From NCBI GenBank assembly GCA_946998295.1, contig CAMPYS010000001.1, positions 1-64,000 of the forward strand: DNA of 64,000 nucleotides, read 5' to 3'. Source of the stretch: an uncultured Prevotella sp. Lineage in GTDB: Bacteria; Bacteroidota; Bacteroidia; Bacteroidales; Bacteroidaceae. The position numbers were made by a program, and so were the translations under genes. The notes beneath the pieces were generated by a model. It had not been told where the DNA came from. It saw nothing but the letters and a program-made list of their open reading frames with translations, and searched no databases. Shown piece by piece: positions 27,783 to 35,936 of this stretch (positions within the stretch are counted from its first letter, which is position 1; each line of letters opens with the position of its first letter).

Positions 27783-29330
27783 ATGACAATGCAAAAGATT
27801 ATAATACTAGATTTTGGATCTCAAACAACCCAGCTTATAGGTAGACGTGTGCGAGAACTTAATACTTTTTGTGAGATACTTCCTTACAACAAATTCCCCA
27901 AAGATGACCCCTCTATTATAGGTGTAATTCTGTCTGGTTCACCATATTCTGTACATGATGAGAAAGCTTTTAAAACAGATTTAAACCAGTTTGTAGGAAA
28001 AGTTCCAGTACTTGGTATATGTTATGGCGCTCAATATATAGCCAATTCTAATGGCGGTAAAGTAGAATGTTTAGGAACAAGAGAATATGGTAGAGCTAAA
28101 CTTTCAACGATTGATTTAACAAATCCTTTATTTAAAGGTTTTGAACCTCTGTCACAAGTATGGATGAGTCATGGGGATACAATAACAAAGATTCCTAAAG
28201 ATTGTTCAGTTATAGCATCTACAGATGATGTTAAATATGCAGCATACGCATACAATTCTATACCATTGTGGGCTGTTCAATTTCATCCAGAAGTATTTCA
28301 CAGTTTGCAAGGTAAAATATTATTAGAAAATTTTGTTGTTAATATTTGTGGTAGTAAGCAAGAATGGAATCCATCATCATATATTGAAACTACAGTTGAA
28401 CAATTAAGAACTCAAATTGGCAATGATCGTGTTATATTAGGTTTGTCTGGAGGGGTAGATTCCTCTGTATGTGCTACATTATTAAATCGGGCCATTGGTA
28501 AAAATCTTACTTGTATATTTGTTGATCATGGTATGTTACGTAAGGATGAGTTTTCTAAAGTTATGAATGCCTATGCAGGTTTAGGACTCAATGTGATAGG
28601 TATAGATGCCTCTAATAAATTTTTTAATGATTTAAAGGGTATAACTGATCCTGAAGAAAAGCGAAAGATAATCGGACGAGATTTTGTTGAAGTATTTAAT
28701 GCTGAAGCAAAAAAAATAACAGATGCTAAGTGGTTAGCTCAAGGTACAATATATCCAGATAGAATCGAGAGCTTGAGTATAACTGGTATGGTGATAAAAA
28801 GTCACCATAATGTAGGAGGACTTCCAAAAGAAATGAATTTACAGTTATGTGAACCACTTAAGTGGCTTTTTAAGGATGAAGTACGCCGTGTTGGTTATGA
28901 ACTTGGAATGCCAGAAAATCTTATCAAACGTCATCCTTTTCCTGGACCTGGTTTAGCTGTTAGAATATTAGGCGCTATAACTCGTGAAAAAGTTCGCATA
29001 TTGCAAGATGCTGATGATATATATATAGAAAATATGCTTAACTATGTTTGTGAAGATGGAACAATACTTTATGATAAAATTTGGCAAGCAGGAGCAATAC
29101 TTCTTTCTACTGTTCGTAGTGTTGGAGTTATGGGCGATGAGCGAACTTATGAACATCCTGTAGCTTTAAGGGCTGTTACCAGTACTGATGCTATGACCGC
29201 CGATTGGGCTCATCTTCCCTATAATTTTATGGCAAAAGTTTCCAATGAAATAATAAATAAGGTAAAAGGTGTAAATCGTGTATGTTATGACATTTCTTCA
29301 AAACCACCTTCAACAATAGAATGGGAGTAA
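27783..29330 (+). CDS. guaA: GMP synthase (glutamine-hydrolysing)
   Basis: The 515-residue enzyme makes GMP from XMP, ATP and glutamine. The class I amidotransferase domain (about 1-190) has the nucleophile Cys in GICYGAQYIA (about 79-88) and the His-Glu pair in FHPEV (about 168-172). The PP-loop SGGVDSSV is at about 223-230, and the C-terminal dimerisation domain ends SSKPPSTIEWE as in the family. ATG codons at 27783 and 27789 are both usable; the second (MQKIIILDFGSQ) fits the family better by two residues. It is followed by trmB 43 bases on. Confidence 0.97.
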   Translation: MTMQKIIILDFGSQTTQLIGRRVRELNTFCEILPYNKFPKDDPSIIGVILSGSPYSVHDEKAFKTDLNQFVGKVPVLGICYGAQYIANSNGGKVECLGTREYGRAKLSTIDLTNPLFKGFEPLSQVWMSHGDTITKIPKDCSVIASTDDVKYAAYAYNSIPLWAVQFHPEVFHSLQGKILLENFVVNICGSKQEWNPSSYIETTVEQLRTQIGNDRVILGLSGGVDSSVCATLLNRAIGKNLTCIFVDHGMLRKDEFSKVMNAYAGLGLNVIGIDASNKFFNDLKGITDPEEKRKIIGRDFVEVFNAEAKKITDAKWLAQGTIYPDRIESLSITGMVIKSHHNVGGLPKEMNLQLCEPLKWLFKDEVRRVGYELGMPENLIKRHPFPGPGLAVRILGAITREKVRILQDADDIYIENMLNYVCEDGTILYDKIWQAGAILLSTVRSVGVMGDERTYEHPVALRAVTSTDAMTADWAHLPYNFMAKVSNEIINKVKGVNRVCYDISSKPPSTIEWE

Positions 29331-29373
29331 AATATTTTATACATTTAAAGATTTTCTATTATAAAAATAATAT

Positions 29374-30159
29374 ATGAGTAAGGGGAAGTTAAAGAAATTT
29401 GCCGAAATGGAGGCTTTTTCTAATGTTTTTCAGTATCCATACAGAGTCATTAGCGAAATACCATTTGAACTGAGAGGTTTATGGCGAGAACAGTTTTTTC
29501 ATAACACTAATCCTATAGTTGTCGAATTAGGATGTGGAAAAGGTGAGTATACTGTTGGATTAGCTAAGCTATATCCTAATATTAATTTTATAGGTGTAGA
29601 TATAAAAGGTGCAAGACTTTATACAGGTGCAAAGATAGCTTTAGAAGATAATTTAAGAAATGTTGCTTTTTTACGAACTAACATAGAAATTATTGATCAT
29701 TTCTTTTCAAAAGAAGAAGTTCAAGAGATATGGCTAACATTCTCTGATCCACAAATGAAAAATCCTCGCAAACGTCTCACTTCCTCTTTCTTTCTTGAAA
29801 GATATAAAAAATTTTTAGTTAATGATGGAATAATTCATCTCAAAACTGATTCAAATTTTCTTTTTACTTATACTTCTTATTTAATAGAGAAAAATAAGTT
29901 GCCTTTATTGATGTGTACTAATAATTTATATGGTAAAACATTACTTGACTTGCAGGGAGCAAATGATAGTATGCAAAATATCTTAGGAATACAAACCTAT
30001 TATGAAAAACAATGGATGGAACGAGGTATAAGTATTAAATATCTCAAATTTAAATTACCTACAGATTCAATATTAAACGAACCAGACATTGAAATTGAGT
30101 TAGACGAATATAGATCTTTTAAACGCACTAAAAGGAGTAGTAAAGATAAAGGGAAATAA
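29374..30159 (+). CDS. trmB: tRNA (guanine-N7-)-methyltransferase
   Basis: The 261-residue SAM-dependent methyltransferase has VVELGCGKGEYTVGLAK (about residues 48-64) as SAM loop, NINFIGVDIKGARL for the ribose-binding Asp, and LTFSDPQMKNPRKRLTS (about 127-143), the TrmB signature. It methylates G46 in the tRNA variable loop. The C-terminus is longer than in E. coli and ends in a basic tail. It converges on the small membrane-protein gene with 17 bases between them. Confidence 0.93.
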   Translation: MSKGKLKKFAEMEAFSNVFQYPYRVISEIPFELRGLWREQFFHNTNPIVVELGCGKGEYTVGLAKLYPNINFIGVDIKGARLYTGAKIALEDNLRNVAFLRTNIEIIDHFFSKEEVQEIWLTFSDPQMKNPRKRLTSSFFLERYKKFLVNDGIIHLKTDSNFLFTYTSYLIEKNKLPLLMCTNNLYGKTLLDLQGANDSMQNILGIQTYYEKQWMERGISIKYLKFKLPTDSILNEPDIEIELDEYRSFKRTKRSSKDKGK

Positions 30160-30176
30160 AATAGTATTATTATAAG

Positions 30177-30425
30177 TTACGACTCTTTATTTTTTAATAA
30201 TCGTTTTATTCTTTTTATTCCTTCAGCTCCTAAAATAGCTAAACCTGTATATTGACAAACTTTTGCAAGTCCAAAAAGTATAACCCATAGTACAGAATGT
30301 AATATATTAGAAAAAGAAAGTGCTATTTGCGCAAAAGATAATATATAAAACGGAATACAGCAAGATAAAATTATTATTCCTGTACGAAATGAAAGTGTCG
30401 AAAGCCAATATTTAAGGCGTTTCAT
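30177..30425 (-). CDS. small two-helix membrane protein, unknown function
   Basis: About 82 residues from the ATG at 30425 (MKRLKYWLSTLSFRTG); an ATG at 30446 would extend it by seven residues. Two hydrophobic helices (about 14-38 and 44-66) are joined by a short loop and flanked by basic ends KRLKYW and RIKRLLKNKES, predicting both termini in the cytoplasm. It overlaps the 3' end of the fdtA-like gene by 14 bases, so it is likely translated from the same mRNA. I do not recognise the family. Confidence 0.6.
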   Translation of the reverse strand: MKRLKYWLSTLSFRTGIIILSCCIPFYILSFAQIALSFSNILHSVLWVILFGLAKVCQYTGLAILGAEGIKRIKRLLKNKES

Positions 30426-30834
30426 TTTGGAGACTCTTTGTTTCATCTATAAATGTATTATAATCACGTATATAATCTTCCTCATCAAATGGATATTCTG
30501 CTATAACAAGGCACACTGACCCAGCAGAAAAGTCTTCTAATGTTCGCCAAATATTTGTATTGACTATTAACCCTTGATAAGGATGATTAAGTAGGTAAGA
30601 CTGCTTATTCACACCATTATCAAGAGTTACTGTAAAAGAGCCGTTAGCTGCGATTATCACCTCTCGGCATTTTTTATGTGAATGTCCACCCCGACTTTCA
30701 CCTGCAGGTATATCGTAAACCCAATAAACTCGAGAAATATGGAAAGGTATTTCAGATAGTTCTTCAACTACTGTAAGATTGCCTCTATGATCAATCCGTT
30801 TACTAAAGTTTATAATCTTTCCTATTTCTTTCAT
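30412..30834 (-). CDS. fdtA: FdtA/QdtA-type sugar 3,4-ketoisomerase (cupin)
   Basis: The 140-residue protein is a single cupin barrel of the WxcM/FdtA type. RGNLTVVEE (about 17-25) is followed by GGHSHKKCREVIIAANGSF (about 51-69), whose histidines form the active site, and by WRTLEDFSAGSVCLVIAE near the C-terminus. FdtA isomerises dTDP-4-keto-6-deoxyglucose, the product of RfbB, to the 3-keto sugar used for Fuc3NAc or Qui3NAc. rfbB lies ten bases upstream. No aminotransferase or acetyltransferase to complete an amino sugar is adjacent. Distinction from RmlC-like proteins rests on the HSHKK motif and short length. Confidence 0.82.
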   Translation of the reverse strand: MKEIGKIINFSKRIDHRGNLTVVEELSEIPFHISRVYWVYDIPAGESRGGHSHKKCREVIIAANGSFTVTLDNGVNKQSYLLNHPYQGLIVNTNIWRTLEDFSAGSVCLVIAEYPFDEEDYIRDYNTFIDETKSLQNETP

Positions 30835-30843
30835 AATTTAGTT

Positions 30844-31992
30844 TTATCTATTTCCGTACATCTGTTCATAATATTTTTGATAGTCGCCACTTGTTACTTC
30901 GTTAATCCACTGTTGATTTTCTAAATTCCATTTTATAGTTTTTACTATGCCTTGCTCAAATTTAGTTTCTGGTAGCCACCCTAAGTCTTTATTTATTTTA
31001 GTTGGATCGATGGCATATCGTGCATCATGTCCAAGACGATCTGCAACATAAGTTATCAAATCATCATTAATCCAAGAAATATCAATATTACCATAGGCAT
31101 CTTTTTCTTGTTTTTTGAGTATATTTCGTAAACTCTTATTTTCTAACATTAAATCATGAATAGTCTTTATAGTCAACTTAACTATATCTATATTTGTCAT
31201 TTCATTGTGTCCGCCAACATTGTAAATTTCTCCTTCCCTACCTTTAGTTATTACAAGATCAATGGCTTTACAATGGTCATCTACATATAACCAGTCTCTC
31301 ACATTTAGCCCGTTACCATATACAGGTAGTGATTTGCCAGAAAGAATATTATTAATAATTAGTGGTATAAGTTTTTCAGGAAATTGGTACGGTCCATAGT
31401 TGTTAGAGCATCTTGTAATTGATATAGGTGCATGGTAAGTATCATGGTATGCCATTACAAATAGATCTGCACTTGTCTTGCTTGCTGAATAAGGACTATG
31501 AGGTGATAGAGGCGTTTTTTCTGTGAAATATCCCTCACTTGACAAAGAACCATATACTTCATCTGTTGATACCTGATGAAATCGTTTTCCTGTTTTCCAT
31601 GTTGGATAACCTTTTTCATCTTTTCCTATAACCCATGATTTTTTTGCAGCTTCAAGAAGATTTTGTGTTCCTAATATATTTACATCGAGAAATAGTTGTG
31701 GTTCTTTTATTGACCTATCTACATGACTCTCTGCAGCAAAGTTTACAACGTAATCTATATCATAATCTGAAAAAATCTTATCTAATAGTTTTTCGTCTCT
31801 AATGTCTCCTTTTATGAATATGCAGCGGTTATTGTCAATATCATCTTTAATTGTACCTAAATTACCTGCATATGTTAAGGCATCAAGTATTACAACTTTT
31901 ATGTCTTGATTTTTATACTTCTTGTCAAGTAGGAATTTGATGTAGTTTGCTCCTATAAATCCAGCAGCACCAGTTACTAAGTAAGTTTTCAT
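30844..31992 (-). CDS. rfbB: dTDP-glucose 4,6-dehydratase
   Basis: The 382-residue extended short-chain dehydrogenase has TGAAGFIGANY (about 7-17) for NAD binding, AAESHVDRSI (about 87-96), STDEVYG (catalytic Asp-Glu, about 143-149) and YSASKTSADLF (Tyr and Lys of the catalytic set, about 168-178). It converts dTDP-glucose to dTDP-4-keto-6-deoxyglucose for surface polysaccharide sugars. It is longer than E. coli RfbB by about 20 residues, with an insert LMLENKSLRNILKKQEKDAYG near residue 295. The partner fdtA follows; rfbA, rfbC and rfbD are not here. Confidence 0.94.
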   Translation of the reverse strand: MKTYLVTGAAGFIGANYIKFLLDKKYKNQDIKVVILDALTYAGNLGTIKDDIDNNRCIFIKGDIRDEKLLDKIFSDYDIDYVVNFAAESHVDRSIKEPQLFLDVNILGTQNLLEAAKKSWVIGKDEKGYPTWKTGKRFHQVSTDEVYGSLSSEGYFTEKTPLSPHSPYSASKTSADLFVMAYHDTYHAPISITRCSNNYGPYQFPEKLIPLIINNILSGKSLPVYGNGLNVRDWLYVDDHCKAIDLVITKGREGEIYNVGGHNEMTNIDIVKLTIKTIHDLMLENKSLRNILKKQEKDAYGNIDISWINDDLITYVADRLGHDARYAIDPTKINKDLGWLPETKFEQGIVKTIKWNLENQQWINEVTSGDYQKYYEQMYGNR

Positions 31993-32021
31993 TTTTGTTT
32001 TTAATTAATTTATGTCAATAA

Positions 32022-32651
32022 TTATTTGTTTTTTGATAAAAATATATTTACAAAATCAGCTATTAGTTTTGTGGCATTTTCCTGTCCGAGTAAAGTAGCA
32101 TTAACTGTAAGGTGATAGCTTTCTGCCTTTCCCCATGTTTTGCCTGTATAATAGTTATAATATTTTGACCGTTCATACTCTTTATTATCAATAAATTTCT
32201 TTGCTTCTTGTGAAGATATATTCATTCGTTTTGCTACATTAGCTATTCTCTTTTCTATATCTGCCGTTATAAAAATATTAACTGCATTTTTGTTGTTACG
32301 TAATATATAGTCGGCAGTTCTACCTACGAATACACAACGGGGATTAGTCTCAGTTATATGTAAAATTGCATCAGACTGAAACTTATATAATCCTTCTTGC
32401 GAGAAGTTGTTATTATAGAAATCATTATTTCCCAATATTGGTATATTTATATGAAAATGTGTTTTCATAAATTCTTTTTGTTCATCATTTTCTTCAAAGA
32501 ATTTTTCAGAAAAACCACTTTCTTTTGCTGCTAAATTTAGTATTTCTTTATCATATAGCTTACAGTTAAAAATCTCAGCTAAAGCCTTAGCTATATCATA
32601 TCCGCCGCTTCCTAACTGGCGACCAACATTTATGATTATTTTTTTCTCCAT
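32022..32651 (-). CDS. cytidylate kinase-like family protein
   Basis: The 209-residue protein has a P-loop-like GRQLGSGGYDIA (about 10-21) and the motif CKLYDKEILNLAAKESG (about 30-46). CVFVGRTADYIL and ITADIEKRIANVAKRM follow, the pattern of the AAA_26/cytidylate kinase-like family common in Bacteroidota and Firmicutes. It lacks a clear CMP-specificity insert, so the true substrate is unknown. Its start overlaps the end of the MATE gene by 16 bases. Confidence 0.8.
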   Translation of the reverse strand: MEKKIIINVGRQLGSGGYDIAKALAEIFNCKLYDKEILNLAAKESGFSEKFFEENDEQKEFMKTHFHINIPILGNNDFYNNNFSQEGLYKFQSDAILHITETNPRCVFVGRTADYILRNNKNAVNIFITADIEKRIANVAKRMNISSQEAKKFIDNKEYERSKYYNYYTGKTWGKAESYHLTVNATLLGQENATKLIADFVNIFLSKNK

Positions 32652-34006
32652 ATTGGATTTGATTTTTTTTGTTTGCTGATGTATCGTGTCATTACTATTA
32701 CCGCCACTATTACTGCGATTAAATCACTTAGTGGCATTGCAGCCCACACACCATTTATCTTAAATATATAAGGTAGTATTATCAATAAAGGTAATAAAAA
32801 TAGAAGTTGGCGTGAGAGTGAGAGGAATATGCTTATTTTAACTTTTCCTATGCATTGAAAAAAGTTAGTTATTACCATTTGAATTCCTATAAAAGGAAAC
32901 ATAGTCATTGTTATCCTTATTGCTTTTACTGCTTTTTCTATCAAGTCTGGATTTGTAGTAAACAATCTGGCACACGCTTGTGGTACAGTATAGGCTATTA
33001 ACCACCCAAATGTTGTTATTATGGTAGCTGTTATAATTGTTAGTTTAACAGATTTCATCATTCTATCATATAGCTGGGCACCATAGTTATAGCCCGCTAT
33101 TGGCTGCATTCCTTGATTTAAACCTATTACTATCATGATGAAAACCATTGCTATGCTGTAAGAAATACCGTATGCTCCAACTGACATATCTCCACCATAA
33201 ACTTCTAATTTATTATTTATAAAAATAATTATTAAGCAAGCACATACATTCATTAGGAAAGGTGATATACCTATGGATATGATATTATTGACTAATTTCT
33301 TTTTTAACCAATATATTCCTTTTTGCAAATGTAGTAGTTCTTTTTTATTTGCAAAAATTTTTATTTGCCAAACTAAAGCTATTATTTGTGATAATATTGT
33401 TGCAAAAGCTGCACCACGTATGCCCCACTCCCACCATGTTATGAATATTACATCAAATATAATATTTAGGATAACGGTGCCAATAGTGATATACATAGCC
33501 ATCTTTGGTTTTGAAGCCGCTCGAAGTACAGCATTTAGACCAAAATAAAGATGAGAAAAAACGTTGCCATAGAGAATTATCTCCATAAAGTCTCTTGCAT
33601 ATACTATGGTTTCAGCACTTGCGCCAAATAATGTAAGTATTGGGTTTATAAATATTAAGCTTATAATGGCAAAACTTATTCCGATTAATATATTAAGAGA
33701 AATAGTATTACCTAATATATTTTGTGCGGTTGCATAATCTTTTTGTCCAAGTTTAACGCTTATAGTTGTGGAAGAACCTATACCTACTGCTGCACCAAAT
33801 GCAGCAGCAAGGTTCATAAAAGGAAATGTTATAGCTAAACCTGCTATAGCTTTTGGACCAACAACCTGTCCTATAAATATTCTGTCTATAATGTTATAAA
33901 GTGATGCGGCAGTCATTGCTATTATAGCTGGCATAGCATACTGCAGCAATAATTTTTTTACTGGTTTTGTTCCTAATTCTAATGTTGCTTTCTTGTTATT
34001 ATCCAT
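32636..34006 (-). CDS. MATE family transporter, MepA-like
   Basis: A 456-residue, twelve-helix membrane protein. The first helix region KLLLQYAMPAIIAMTAASLY (about 18-37) and NIIDRIFIGQVVG (about 38-50) match the MepA/DinF-like branch of multidrug and toxic-compound extrusion pumps, different from the MATE at 10825-12192. GLNQGMQPIAGYNYGAQ (about 290-306) is the second-half counterpart. Substrate is unknown. It lies 14 bases after the secreted-protein gene and overlaps the kinase-like gene downstream. Confidence 0.88.
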   Translation of the reverse strand: MDNNKKATLELGTKPVKKLLLQYAMPAIIAMTAASLYNIIDRIFIGQVVGPKAIAGLAITFPFMNLAAAFGAAVGIGSSTTISVKLGQKDYATAQNILGNTISLNILIGISFAIISLIFINPILTLFGASAETIVYARDFMEIILYGNVFSHLYFGLNAVLRAASKPKMAMYITIGTVILNIIFDVIFITWWEWGIRGAAFATILSQIIALVWQIKIFANKKELLHLQKGIYWLKKKLVNNIISIGISPFLMNVCACLIIIFINNKLEVYGGDMSVGAYGISYSIAMVFIMIVIGLNQGMQPIAGYNYGAQLYDRMMKSVKLTIITATIITTFGWLIAYTVPQACARLFTTNPDLIEKAVKAIRITMTMFPFIGIQMVITNFFQCIGKVKISIFLSLSRQLLFLLPLLIILPYIFKINGVWAAMPLSDLIAVIVAVIVMTRYISKQKKSNPIWRKK

Positions 34007-34020
34007 TCAATCTATTTTAC

Positions 34021-34545
34021 CTATTTCAATCTTTCTTTTATCTGCTTAAGTGCTTTAACCCAATTTGTATCTAATGAAAACTGAGTTATATAATCGTTAC
34101 GATCAGAGTAAGCATGTATCAAATTTGTATCTGTATCTTTGTATAAAGGATTTTGTAAACTTGCTTTCCTAAAAAGATAGATTATATTTTCTTTTGCTCC
34201 AGCACCATCCATTTTATTATATACAGCTCTAAACAATTCTACAAATTCATGCATATTATATGCCATAGTGTCCAATTGCTTATTAATATGGTCTATCTGT
34301 TTAGAAGTAAGTTGTTTGCTATTTTGAGTTAATTCTGCAAGTGTTTTACTTTTAAGGTAAGATATAGCATCAACTTTGAATGATGCTATTTTGCGTATTT
34401 CAGGGTCTTCATTTTTATTTGTAGCTATTTTGTATTCTGCTTTAAATATCTGCTCGTGAACTCTTTCTTGTTCTTGTGCTTTTACTCCTAATGTAGTAAT
34501 AAGTAGTATTATTACTAATGATGTAAACGTTTTTATACTATTCAT
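34021..34545 (-). CDS. secreted protein of unknown function
   Basis: The 174-residue product has a signal peptide (about 1-23, ending VKA before QEQERV) and a mature part that predicts as almost wholly alpha-helical. It contains KTLAELTQNSKQLTSKQIDHINKQLDTMA (helical, about 74-102; no transmembrane segment) and no cysteine. It should be periplasmic. I do not recognise a family. It is the first gene of the leftward group that continues with the MATE pump, kinase-like protein, rfbB and fdtA; a functional link to these is not evident. Confidence 0.65.
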   Translation of the reverse strand: MNSIKTFTSLVIILLITTLGVKAQEQERVHEQIFKAEYKIATNKNEDPEIRKIASFKVDAISYLKSKTLAELTQNSKQLTSKQIDHINKQLDTMAYNMHEFVELFRAVYNKMDGAGAKENIIYLFRKASLQNPLYKDTDTNLIHAYSDRNDYITQFSLDTNWVKALKQIKERLK

Positions 34546-34780
34546 TTTTTTATATTTATAATTTTATTTATAACGTTTATTTATATTGATTATTATATTA
34601 TTTTATGTAAAAAACTACAATAAATATGTATGTTGTAATATATTTATGCTACAACTCATGTTTTTTATATCCTATAGCTTGTTTATCTGTTTCTTGCAAA
34701 AAAAACATTATGAAGCAACAATGTAAAGAAAAATTACTATAAAAACAAGCATGAGAATAGTTTAAGTTATGGAGCAGTAA

Positions 34781-34884
34781 CGTTTCTTATAAAAACCCTT
34801 CAGAGTTTTTATAAGAAATACAGAACCGTTTTGCTAAGAAACGCTAAGACGTTTCTATAAGGAAGACAATAAGACTTCTTATAG
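34781..34884. repeat. cluster of palindromic repeats built on CGTTTCTTATAA
   Basis: Variants of one short unit occur about five times in both orientations within 104 bases: cgtttcttataa (34781), its reverse ttataagaaa (34809-34818), agaaacg (34837-34843), cgtttctataag (34850) and cttcttatag (34875-34884). They form a perfect 14-base hairpin (34783-34796 with 34805-34818), a seven-base hairpin (34837-34843 with 34850-34856) and a ten-base imperfect hairpin (34855-34884). This resembles a REP-like palindromic element. Confidence 0.6.
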
Positions 34885-35394
34885 TAATTTGTAATATGTT
34901 GTATATAAAGTAGATAGGAGTATCAAGTTTTTACTAAAATTATTTTTAAAAGTGGAATATTTGGGACTATATTCACAAAAGATATTTAATTTTTAAACTT
35001 TATTTTTGTTTATATTTTTTACTTTCTGGACGGAATAATTATTACTGTATAAAGATGTCCATTTGGTGCGATAATATGGCAATAAACGTTCTTGATGGTA
35101 TTTATAGGCGATTTTCTATCTATCTATTAATTGTAAGTTCGTCCAGTTGTTAGATATTTAAAAATATTATTCATAGGTACTTTCTACACACAACATGATA
35201 TGTATTTGTCACTAAGAATATTTTTTGTTTTAGCATGGTTTATATTATCTATTTTTTTATGATAATAAAATATTTTTAATTGTCTTTTTATAACATTTAT
35301 TCCAATAGCTTTAATAAAACAACCGAATGGATAAATGTGAGATATACTATATCTTTTGTGATAGGGTGATATGTTTTTGCTTATGTGATACATT

Positions 35395-35441
35395 TTAATC
35401 AATTTGCGTGTTAAATGCAGACTTTCTGCAATTGATTAAAT
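35395..35441. repeat. nested, mutually exclusive inverted repeats
   Basis: The outer arms TTTAATCAATTTGC (35395-35408) and GCAATTGATTAAA (35429-35441) pair with one bulged base. An inner hairpin TGCAGA/TCTGCA (35417-35422 with 35426-35431) shares its right arm with the outer stem, so both cannot form fully together. It lies about 180 bases before the peptide gene start. Confidence 0.45.
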
Positions 35442-35539
35442 CCCTCTATATATAGTTGTAACGATAAAAACTCTATATAAAGTTACCAGTATATTATATT
35501 AATTCAAATTATACCTTTAAAAAAGATTAAAAGTATATT

Positions 35540-35548
35540 GGGGGGGGG
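35540..35548 (+). repeat. nine-G homopolymer upstream of the peptide/PI-PLC promoter
   Basis: A run of nine G residues in DNA that is otherwise strongly A/T-rich. It lies 33 bases before the -7 box at 35582. Such tracts are typical slippage sites in phase-variable promoters, but variation cannot be judged from one sequence. Confidence 0.55.
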
Positions 35549-35581
35549 TAAATATAGTATAATTTTTTGGTATAAATGTAC

Positions 35582-35589
35582 TACATTTG
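35582..35589 (+). promoter_or_regulatory. -7 box of the small peptide gene
   Basis: TACATTTG followed by CG fits TAnnTTTG and lies 31 bases before the ATG at 35621. No -33 TTTG is seen at the ideal 20-base spacing. Confidence 0.5.
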
Positions 35590-35620
35590 CGTTCAGTACT
35601 TATTATAAATACACTTGAGT

Positions 35621-35803
35621 ATGAAAACGTATAGGAAAGAATCTTGTGAAAGAAATACTTATATTCCCCCTATCTTTAATTTAATAACTTTATCAGATGA
35701 ATATTTATTGTTGAAAAATAGTGTTAATGCCGTTGTTGATGACTATGACGAAGGTGACGACATCAATGGTAATGATAGTAATTATGATGATGATGAAATT
35801 TAA
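35621..35803 (+). CDS. short acidic-tailed peptide of the Bacteroidota 'lipoprotein-leader' type
   Basis: A 60-residue product from the ATG at 35621 (a TTG two codons earlier is less likely). It starts MKTYRKESCERNTYIPP, has a short hydrophobic-amphipathic middle (FNLITLSDEYLLLKNSVNAV) and ends in about 20 residues made almost wholly of Asp, Glu, Asn and Gly. Short basic-start, acidic-tail peptides of this shape are common before fimbrillin-like lipoproteins and exported peptides in Bacteroidales, but their function is not established. It lies about 130 bases before the fimbrillin/PI-PLC gene. No processing enzyme or ABC exporter is adjacent. Confidence 0.55.
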   Translation: MKTYRKESCERNTYIPPIFNLITLSDEYLLLKNSVNAVVDDYDEGDDINGNDSNYDDDEI

Positions 35804-35936
35804 ACAAACATAGAAATAATTAATAAGAGAATAAACTAATAACCTAACTAATAAACTAAATAGCTTTGTAATTTTATAATTCTTATGTAAAATTACTATG
35901 TTATCTAAAAAATTACATACAAAGAATATAAAAAAG

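Larger units (their letters stand above)
34546..35620. other. 1,075-base intergenic region with palindromes and a poly-G tract
   Basis: No open frame here has plausible coding character; the longest, on the minus strand at 35184-35402, has no start context or recognisable domain. The region holds a cluster of palindromic repeats (34781-34884), a nested inverted repeat (35395-35441), a nine-G run (35540-35548) and the promoter of the downstream peptide gene (35582-35589). It is the longest gene-free stretch in an otherwise dense window. A small RNA or the remains of a lost gene are possible. Confidence 0.65.

Noticed and set aside
35026..35146. Seven-base inverted repeat CTGGACG/CGTCCAG 107 bases apart, possibly ends of a miniature element
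   Set aside because: Arms do not extend, no target-site duplication was seen, and a seven-base pair at that distance is expected by chance.
35184..35402. 72-residue minus-strand frame in the intergenic region
   Set aside because: No recognisable domain, no promoter box before it, AT-driven residue make-up and a run-on into repeat-like DNA; not enough to call a gene.
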